Origin: CAZSMK01 sp964608095
GTDB lineage: Bacteria; Sumerlaeota; Sumerlaeia; MWCT01; JAGHBZ01
Assembly (NCBI GenBank): GCA_964608095.1
Contig: CAZSMK010000119.1
Location: forward strand, 1 to 25,724
DNA: 25,724 nt
Direction of reading: 5' to 3'
Positions 24,483-25,724 of this stretch are shown here, piece after piece. A model generated the notes under the pieces. It searched no databases. It had not been told where the DNA came from and saw only the letters and a list, made by a program, of their open reading frames with translations. Made by a program: the position numbers and the translations under genes. The stretch's first letter is position 1. Each line of letters begins with the position of its first letter.

Positions 24483-24610
24483 AAAACACAACGTCCCATC
24501 CCGTCAGAGTGAAATAAAGAGCAGAGAATCTTGTTGTCCTTTTGGTCTTTTAGAGACTTGCCGTATCGGATTCGGTTGAAAAACTCGATTACGGCTCCTA
24601 CAATGTTTTT

Positions 24611-25513
24611 ATGAATAGCAGATTGTATATTGGCACCGCTGGATGGTCTTACGACGATTGGTGGGGCATCGTCTACCCTGCATCAGCTAAACGAAAGGGC
24701 TTCGATGAACTCCTTTACCTTGCCCGCTACTTCAACCTTGCTGAGATAAATACCACCTTTTACCGGATTCCGAATTTGCGCCTTATTTACAGCTGGCTTC
24801 GGCGTACGGAAAAACATCAGGACTTCCGGTTTTCGGTCAAGCTGTATCAAGGATTTACGCATAACCGGGAAACGCTCGACAACGAAGAGGTGAATGCGTT
24901 CAGGCGTGCGGTTCAGCCACTCATGGAGTATGGGCGGCTGGGAGTCATCCTGATCCAATTCCCCTGGTCGTTCAAGTACAGCGAAGAGAGCCGGGCATGG
25001 CTTGGACGGATTGTTGAACATTTCGAGTCGTTTCCGCTGGCGGTGGAAGTCCGCCATTCCTCATGGTTATGCAGGGAGTATTTCGATTTTCTCACCCAGC
25101 ACGACATTTCGTTTGTCAGCATTGACCAGCCCATCTTCGGGCAGTCAATCAAGCCATCCGATTTCTATGCGTTCAACCGCAAGGCATACTTCAGGCTGCA
25201 CGGTCGAAACCGTACGATGTGGTTCAAGGAAGAAGCGGGTCGGGATGAACGCTATAACTATCTGTATTCGGAAGATGAGCTTGCCGAATGGGTTCCACGG
25301 GTACGTAATGCCGAGAAGACCTGTGACGAGGTATACATTGTGTTCAACAACCACTTTGCGGGAAAGGCGGTGGCGAATGCGTTGCAGGTGAAAGCGGCGC
25401 TGACAGGCGAGACGTTTGACCTGCCCTCGACCCTGGTCGGGACGTATCCGGCGCTCTCATCGCTTGCAAAACCCGCTCCACCCGAGGCGCATCAGAAAGA
25501 CCTGTTCTCGTGA
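24611..25513 (+). CDS. DUF72 (YecE-like) TIM-barrel protein
   Basis: This 300-residue protein belongs to the DUF72/YecE family. The opening LYIGTAGWSYDDWWGIVYPAS, the AEINTTFYRIPNLRLIYSW stretch, FRFSVKLYQGFTHNR, VILIQFPWSFKY, AVEVRHSSWL and YIVFNNHFAGKAVANALQ are the family's conserved strands and loops. These proteins adopt a TIM barrel and are widespread, but their reaction is not known to me. No clear ribosome site precedes the ATG, so the start is inferred from the family's N-terminus. The C-terminal tail (PPEAHQKDLFS) is hydrophilic. It is a single-gene unit, followed by a long lattice array. Confidence 0.92.
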   Translation: MNSRLYIGTAGWSYDDWWGIVYPASAKRKGFDELLYLARYFNLAEINTTFYRIPNLRLIYSWLRRTEKHQDFRFSVKLYQGFTHNRETLDNEEVNAFRRAVQPLMEYGRLGVILIQFPWSFKYSEESRAWLGRIVEHFESFPLAVEVRHSSWLCREYFDFLTQHDISFVSIDQPIFGQSIKPSDFYAFNRKAYFRLHGRNRTMWFKEEAGRDERYNYLYSEDELAEWVPRVRNAEKTCDEVYIVFNNHFAGKAVANALQVKAALTGETFDLPSTLVGTYPALSSLAKPAPPEAHQKDLFS

Positions 25514-25535
25514 GGGGAAGGTGGCGTGGGGAAAG

Positions 25536-25724
25536 GACTCAAAGAACCTCAGCGACTGCAGCGACTGCAGGGACTGCAACGACACCAAAGACCAAAAGGA
25601 CGACCCAAAAGCCTGCAAGCCCGGAAGAACCCCCTCGACTGCAGCGACACCAAAGACCAAAAGGACGACCATAAAGCCTGCAAGCCCGGAAGAACCCCCT
25701 CGACTGCAGCGACTGCCAGGGCTG
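25536..25724 (+). repeat. GAC-N6 lattice array with 65-bp tandem duplication, runs off the window
   Basis: The triplet lattice continues at 25536, 25545 (AAC), 25554, 25563, 25572, 25581, 25590 and 25599. A 65-bp unit (25580-25644) is repeated at 25645-25709 with two differences. Each copy carries GACCAAAAGGAC (25590-25601 and 25655-25666), and a third copy appears to begin at the window edge. It starts 23 bp after the DUF72 stop codon. Confidence 0.9.

Larger units (their letters stand above)
24210..24610. other. Divergent intergenic region between coiled-coil protein and DUF72
   Basis: These 401 bases separate two divergent genes. They hold a hairpin (GGGGCG at 24363-24368 with CGCCCC at 24379-24384, T-rich on the minus-strand 3' side), a GAC-N6 lattice array at 24438-24482, and an isolated GTCCTTTTGGTC at 24536-24547. 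No gene is supported; a 64-codon minus-strand frame is repeat-derived. Confidence 0.55.

Noticed and set aside
18688..25724. CRISPR array
   Set aside because: Period is 9 nt with variable six-base interiors; there are no 25-40 nt repeats, spacers or cas genes.

Overview
The window looks like a chromosomal segment from a Gram-negative (diderm), probably uncultured bacterium with balanced base composition. The diderm reading rests on an RND efflux pump with its periplasmic adaptor, an RseP-type site-2 protease, a periplasmic parvulin-like protein and several Sec signal peptides. The genes are mostly housekeeping. I cannot name a phylum from sequence alone. The mixture of single-gene units, FlgD-type Ig-like secreted proteins and many short intergenic repeats resembles poorly sampled PVC/FCB-like or candidate-phylum genomes, but that is an impression only.

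Layout. (1) Positions 132-4323, minus strand: a zinc-finger-containing SAM methyltransferase, a two-domain GH3 N-acetylglucosaminidase (NagZ-like) and a TrpB2-type tryptophan synthase beta chain, with an intrinsic terminator between the last two. (2) 4590-4953, plus strand: tmRNA (ssrA), with tag APNLTAETPVAVAA. (3) 4991-5973: a four-helix-bundle/suffix-domain protein embedded in 9-nt-periodic repeats, one of which runs into its own coding linker. (4) 6009-11536, plus strand: a TetR repressor with palindromic operators over its promoter, then a membrane fusion protein, an RND permease and a small PII-like transporter-associated protein, which together make one efflux locus. (5) 11628-15740, minus strand: biosynthetic threonine deaminase, a small membrane protein overlapping a DUF454 protein, and a GT-C-like multi-pass membrane protein. 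(6) 16055-18689, plus strand: dxr (isoprenoid synthesis) overlapping rseP. (7) 19350-23362, plus strand: a probably abundant secreted 819-residue protein with its own strong promoter and terminator, then a parvulin-like periplasmic protein that appears to lack the catalytic histidines. (8) 23520-24209, minus: a secreted coiled-coil protein. 24611-25513, plus: a DUF72 protein.

The most unusual feature is a set of short repeats built on a strict 9-nucleotide lattice (GAC or GTC every 9 nt, or an AT-NGG-CCC-like 9-mer) at about eleven sites, nearly all intergenic. A 12-mer, GACCAAAAGGAC, occurs exactly six times between 18.7 and 25.7 kb. The arrays tend to come as inverted pairs able to form hairpins. 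One pair of 12-bp palindromes differs only by mutually compensating changes. The four-helix-bundle gene sits inside the second flavour of this lattice and is the best candidate for a linked system, though the link is inference.
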